64,000 nt of DNA, from contig NW_019211455.1 of NCBI RefSeq assembly GCF_002443255.2, forward strand, positions 23,843,954-23,907,953. The letters are read 5' to 3'. The notes beneath the pieces are model-generated. The model did not search any database. It had not been told where the DNA came from and saw nothing but the letters and a program-made list of their open reading frames with translations. Shown piece by piece: positions 59,437-64,000 of the stretch. Both the position numbers and the translations under genes were made by a program. Position 1 is the first letter of the stretch. Every line of letters begins with the position of its first letter. The DNA is from Varroa destructor. Taxonomy: Eukaryota > Arthropoda > Arachnida > Mesostigmata > Varroidae.

Positions 59437-60386
59437 CATAGTCGAAAATTCACGACCCGACAGGTTCTTATATACGGCGATAGTGGTCGTGTGTTTAGCG
59501 GTTTAGGGGCTGGCTAGCAGAAGGCCTTGCATGTTATATGGAAGTGTACGCGTTTTTGCAAACATGCATCGCTTTTCTCTTTTTTTTTCTCTCTCCGATA
59601 TAGTACTCCTAATGCTGTGGCGACCTAAACGAGTCGGTGAGAGTTCGGTTATCGTGTGGACACCCGCCACATTCCAGTTTCTTGTTCATTCATATTTACA
59701 GAGATACCTACATATTCGCGAGGACATCGGCGGCAGCCGTAGCAGAAGGGCCGACAGTACAATTAACGCTAACCCTAACCATAAGCCTGTTGAGGCTAGG
59801 TTCTCATCTAGGTCTAGGCTCAGCGACAAGTTGAAAGGAAACGACAACAAACTCTGTAGTCTCGCCTGGGCTCGTTAAATGCAGGTTATAAACTACATTC
59901 TATTTCCTATCGGCTGCAGAGGACGCAAAGTAGATCGTACAGGCTCTAGTATGCAATTCCAAGATTGTTCCTTTAGCAACGACACCAAGCCCCCCAACCC
60001 TTGCCTCATATTACTTTCGAATGCGTTCTGGCGATAATGTCGGTAATGACGATGAGTGAGGATGCACTTGCTTAATATAGCTAAAACCTTTGACTGCCTA
60101 ACAAGTACTGTTTATTTCACTGTTAGTTCTTCTTGCAACAGCTCCACCAGCGCTATTGAACGTCCCTGCTAGGTGATGAACAAGAGGCATTCGCGCTCCG
60201 AGGGGCGCTAGCGACAATAACGATTAACAACAGCAACCATTATGAACGACCCGCAGGAAGAATCAAAATACAAAAAAGGGATACAAGTAAATAGGAATTT
60301 CCGACCGACAGGAGAGAGAGAGAATATGAAGTAATTGTGATTGATCGCTATCCACAGGGACTACTGCTGGCACTGCCGTAGCTACC

Positions 60387-60406
60387 ACTACTACTACTAC
60401 TACTAT
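60387..60406. repeat. (CTA)6 trinucleotide run
   Basis: Six CTA units plus flanking bases; the surrounding minus-strand frame reads it as valines. Confidence 0.85.
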
Positions 60407-61854
60407 CGCTACGACGGAAGATGATGACGAAGGCAACACCGATGCTGCTGAGGGCGAAGATGATTGTTTCGATACGGGGACTGCTTCAGCTATTGGACTC
60501 GCAAAAAGCTGGCTTAGTAAAGCTGTCACAGTGAAATCACCTTTCTCCGAATGCTCATAGGACTTTTGGAACAGAGAATTTCTCGCGATGGTTTTCGAGG
60601 TCGTTCATTGCGGTAGGCTTAATCTCCCCGTACTCTACCATGTGTGTCAATGCTCCGACGCTTCTTCTTATTGTTATATTGGTGCGAAGAAAATAGGTGA
60701 GCACGGTAAGGTTGGCTATTTTAGTCACGATAAGGTCGATTAGGGCTCGCCTAAGAGAAGACGGGGCTTCGGGAAAACACAGCGAAGAGCGAAGCTCTAT
60801 AGAGTCTGCCACAGTCGGTTTATTCAGGGACAACAGAGCTTTTTGTAAATGTCTCTAATGAAACTTCTGGAAGCGGGCGCTTGTGTGGCAGTTTCATCGA
60901 GAAGTTCTACCGGAAGCGTTTGTTATGCGTAGTAACTAACTGTGGATGATAGCGGACAGCGTGGCGCTGGCGACCGCCGGTAATTGGGCCAATTCGTAGA
61001 GAGATTTTGAAGCGAACAGGTTTACGAATAGACACCTAAAGTGGAATAGTCAGAACGTAGGGCTAGAATCAAGAGTCTCTAATGGAGAGAGCGGCAGACG
61101 CTTGGCGTCAGTTGCTGAAGTCGCTAAGGAGGCCTCTGACTGTACGGCAACGAAAAAAGGATCATAAGCGCTTGAGTGAATTATGCGCGGATGGTGAAGC
61201 GTACGATGTTGGCGGGCCCGTGCAGGTTGAACTGAGGTGAAAGCATTTTTTAGCTTGGAAAGAACTCTATTAATTGTTTTAGTAGTTTTTGCGAGAATCA
61301 ATTGTAAACATTTGTAACTCTATTATGATCACAAATTCGATTGATGATTAAGCAGTACGGCGATTTTTCAGTTATATGACGCTCGAAATTCGATTAATAA
61401 AGCTAAAAGTGGGTTGATCATAAATATGTGTTTTTATTATTGGTAGTACTGTTCTTTTAAAAGGTCGTTGTCATTACATCGTTACCTATGAAGCAATTAA
61501 CACAGGCCCGCAACTCTATTTGCTTCTTAACTAAAATACTTTCTTATTGAGATAATAGCCTTCTATCCAAAACACAAATACTTAAACGTAAGCGGCAATT
61601 GTTTCGGTCGACTCAGCCTCCACTTCTACATAGACGATAAATATAAAGAAGCACCCGCGCACACAGCCACTCCAGTTACCTAACACCGTTATAAACAAAT
61701 CTAAATACAATCGATAAACTGAGGGTTATATATTTTCAGACTTTCTGTCCACTAGTAACAGTATCGACCAGTCGTAACTGACAAGACCTTGACTCTGGGT
61801 TGGAGGGCTCCAAATACCCGCTTTGGCGTTGGTGTCAGCAGATGTTTGAAGGTT

Positions 61855-61855
<1 letters not shown>

Positions 61856-61881
<26 letters not shown>
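61856..61881. repeat. (CTG)8 trinucleotide microsatellite
   Basis: Eight perfect CTG units plus CT, the longest CAG/CTG run in the window. The plus-strand 71-codon frame across it gives eight alanines between short unique segments, but nothing else supports coding. Confidence 0.95.
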
Positions 61882-61887
<6 letters not shown>

Positions 61888-61985
61888 CCTGGTTTATGTA
61901 ACGATGACGACCAGAATGGAGACCAAATAGTTGTTGTCGTCATGAAAAAACGTTTTAGCGAATCACGTCACGGACTTGGACGCCA

Positions 61986-62009
61986 ACGACGACGACGACG
62001 ATGATGATG
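61986..62009. repeat. (ACG)5(ATG)3 compound triplet run
   Basis: ACG units pass into ATG units by C/T change. It lies 100 bases from the CTG run. Confidence 0.85.
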
Positions 62010-62677
62010 GCTACTAATGAGGGACTTTTTGACTTTATACTACGAATATGTTGGACCGCCATGGCACTCACGGCGACCAAGCTGGTAGTGCTGTATACTG
62101 CGACCTGCCGGAAGGCATGGCAAGCAAGAAACTTCGACAACGCCATTGGTTGTATTAGCGAGGAACTACTGTGAGACGCGCGTCCTATGCCGAGCTGAGT
62201 GTGAGCAGAACATTGATGAAACGATGCAAGAACCGAATGAAGTTAAGTGCGTCAATACGTCTTTTGATGGGAACTCGCTTGTCAAGGAATCATGTTATAT
62301 ATCGCATCGGAACGTAACGTGCCGCTTTAGCGAGCCTTGAGTATCAATACTGGCCTGTCGACTCATCTGTGATTCACTTACAAACGATCATAAACGAGTG
62401 TTTTTGCAACAAATTAAATACTCCATCAGTTAACTGAAAAAGTAGCACCAGCGTAACAATTGTTTTTATACAATATTGCTACTAACGCAAAATGCTAGTA
62501 CTGCTCTAGTTGCGGCTAGATAAACAGCGTAGTTGAAAAAAGTGCCACAGAAAATGGTCACTCATCGTATTACGCACAGATACGATGAACTGGATTCGCC
62601 AGGTAGCTGCTCGCTAATAAATTCAGTTGGTTCTGTTCTATTTCAAAAGTACTTAGCAGCTCGAAAGAGTCGGTGTT

Positions 62678-62697
62678 TAAATATGTCGACATATTTA
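62678..62697. repeat. 20-base perfect palindrome
   Basis: TAAATATGTC joined directly to its reverse complement GACATATTTA, centred on the GTCGAC at 62685-62690. About 0.06 perfect 20-base palindromes are expected per 64 kb. It could be a dimeric protein-binding site or a cruciform-prone point. Confidence 0.9.
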
Positions 62698-63553
62698 TCT
62701 AGAATGTAAAATGGATGTATTTTCATCCACTCTAATAACTACCAGTAAAGACAATTTACTGCGGCAACTTCTCGGTTCTTCGATACATTAACACCACCTA
62801 ATCTAACTAGTACTAATCTAACTGTCTCGCAGCTTAGCGCAGATGGGGTGGTGGGGCGGTAAAAGAGACCCTGGAAAATGCCGCGTCGCAATCCTACTGT
62901 TGCGGCGATAGTGAAATAGATGAAGGCGTTTCTTGAAGCTGAACTGACTCACGTTGCCCAGGTTCTCTCGGGTCTGAGTAGGCCCGTACTGTGCGAAACG
63001 ACCTGATTTGATCCTGTACCAGATAGCTGGGCATTGATCTTTGCGTCTGAATAGCCAGAACGGCAACAGTGACAAGATCTCATCCCGCTCGAAAACGAAC
63101 GAGCGACAGAAACCGAGGGACCAATCAGAGAGAGAGATGCACAAAGGCAATATAGTAACAATGGTATTTTGTAATATGGAAACAGCATCTTGACGATAAA
63201 TTTAGCTCGATTTAGTCGTGCTGCCAACTTTATAGAGAAGGCTTTCCTCGTACCGCTTGATGCGCTACCCATCACTTCTACTGCTTTTTGTATTACCAGT
63301 ACAATTTGATCGCATTGACACAGTTCCATCCTGCGTAGTTAGAGTAATAGCACAGCAGAAACAGCACCCCCCGCCAGCGAAAATTACAGTAACCTCACGG
63401 CAATCGAAAGAGGCACGGAATGATAGTAAGTGAGGTATAGAAAAAAATTAATAATAAGGAACCCGCTAGCTGTAGTTGAACTCTTGCGAGTCGTGGCAAC
63501 TAGCAACGACAGCAAAAGTAAACGATAAAATATTACTAGCAGTAGCGGTAACC

Positions 63554-63574
63554 GTTGTTGTAGTAGTAGTAGTA
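63554..63574. repeat. (GTT)2(GTA)5 triplet run
   Basis: Five GTA units preceded by two GTT units; the local frame reads them as valines. Confidence 0.85.
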
Positions 63575-63957
63575 CTCTCGGCATTCTTCGAGAAGAGTTC
63601 TTCACCTCCGTCTGTCGCCGTTCGTCCATCCACTCTCACTGGCAACAAATCTATTGTCTTTTACTGCTCTATATCTATGTATACATTTATGAGTATGTGT
63701 TATTTTTATATCTCTGCTGGTGTGGCTATTGGCCGTGTTTACCGGGCTTATTGTTTGTTTTTGAATGTTTGTTGGCGGCCTGCGTGACCGGGTGTCAGCA
63801 AGGATCCAATCGTTTTCTGGTTCGAGCTACAAAGGCCATCGCCTAGCTAGTTGACGGAAGTTGTGGACGTTATCGCTCTCATCATTGTTGCCGCCGATAT
63901 AATTGTTGTTGATGACGTTCAAAAGCTTCAGGCAGTTGTTGCTTTGAGTAGCGGCTT

Positions 63958-63990
63958 TCTATCTATCTATCTATCTATCGATCTATCTAT
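63958..63990. repeat. (TCTA)n tetranucleotide microsatellite
   Basis: About eight TCTA units with one substitution (ATCG) near the middle, reaching almost to the end of the window. Same motif family as the degenerate run at 12695. Confidence 0.9.
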
Positions 63991-64000
63991 GTAAATCTAT

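Larger units (their letters stand above)
58638..59879. other. ORF-dense zone, no recognised gene
   Basis: Several overlapping plus-strand frames: 58668-58895 (75 codons), a frame from 58813 to 59436 broken only by TGA at 59149, and 59531-59878 (115 codons, different phase, opening with TTG). Products are basic and serine-rich, with none recognised. The density of frames suggests either a real exon cluster or a stop-poor composition patch. A hairpin straddling the TGA at 59149 is listed separately. Confidence 0.4.
59880..64000. other. Non-coding, microsatellite-rich right end
   Basis: No supported gene over about 4 kb. Simple repeats are denser here than elsewhere: (CTA)n, (CTG)n, (ACG/ATG)n, (GTA)n and (TCTA)n, listed separately. 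Positions 61260-61450 and 61540-61740 are AT-rich. Minus frames at 62818-63150 (110 codons) and 62949-63329 (126 codons) overlap in different phases and show no domains. Frames over the triplet repeats encode homopolymers only. Confidence 0.5.

Noticed and set aside
59760..59785. Telomere-like CTAACCCTAACC
   Set aside because: Only about two units; no array, so not a telomere or interstitial telomeric repeat.
61752..62004. Poly-Ala frames with a basic arginine end
   Set aside because: The alanines and arginines are written by the CTG and ACG triplet runs; no splice or promoter support.

Overview
The window looks like non-coding or very intron-rich DNA from a eukaryote, most likely an invertebrate animal. 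The reasons are visible in the sequence. No frame stays open beyond about 215 codons. There is no operon layout. The sequence carries many di-, tri- and tetranucleotide microsatellites and homopolymer runs. CpG is plentiful, which argues against a CpG-methylated vertebrate. A run of exactly 100 N marks a scaffold join. The CAG/CTG-rich background and the long (CT)n and (GA)n arrays would suit an arthropod, but nothing here fixes the lineage.

I recognise no conserved protein family, rRNA, tRNA, CRISPR array or intact mobile element. The coding entries are therefore candidates: open frames that are unusually long, or that are bounded by good splice signals, a TATA box or a poly(A) signal. All have low confidence, because in 128 kb of strand sequence frames of this size and chance splice-site matches are expected in some number. 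The better ones are a 213-codon minus-strand frame beside the gap (14.1-14.75 kb), possible internal exons at 10.66-10.88 kb and 35.04-35.14 kb, a 344-codon frame interrupted by only three stops (25.06-26.09 kb), a compact TATA/ATG/stop/AATAAA unit at 33.4-33.75 kb, and an ORF-dense zone at 58.0-59.9 kb.

Layout: 1-10.6 kb, mostly featureless with a (CACG)n array; 10.6-11.1 kb, overlapping sense and antisense candidates; 13.4-15 kb, candidate frames around the N gap; 18.1-18.9 kb, polypyrimidine tract and long minus frame; 24 kb, G-quadruplex tract; 25-27.3 kb, open-frame cluster; 28.5-31.4 kb, (CT)n array and two hairpins; 33.4-37.9 kb, several small candidates; 38-56 kb, largely empty with twin hairpins at 47.4 kb and a (GA)n array at 55 kb; 58-60 kb, ORF-dense zone; 60-64 kb, microsatellite-rich.

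The most objective signals are structural: inverted repeats at 31324-31364, 29142-29199, 47392-47473 and 62678-62697 that are longer than chance readily gives, and potential G-quadruplex and Z-DNA tracts. I did not find a convincing new biological system.
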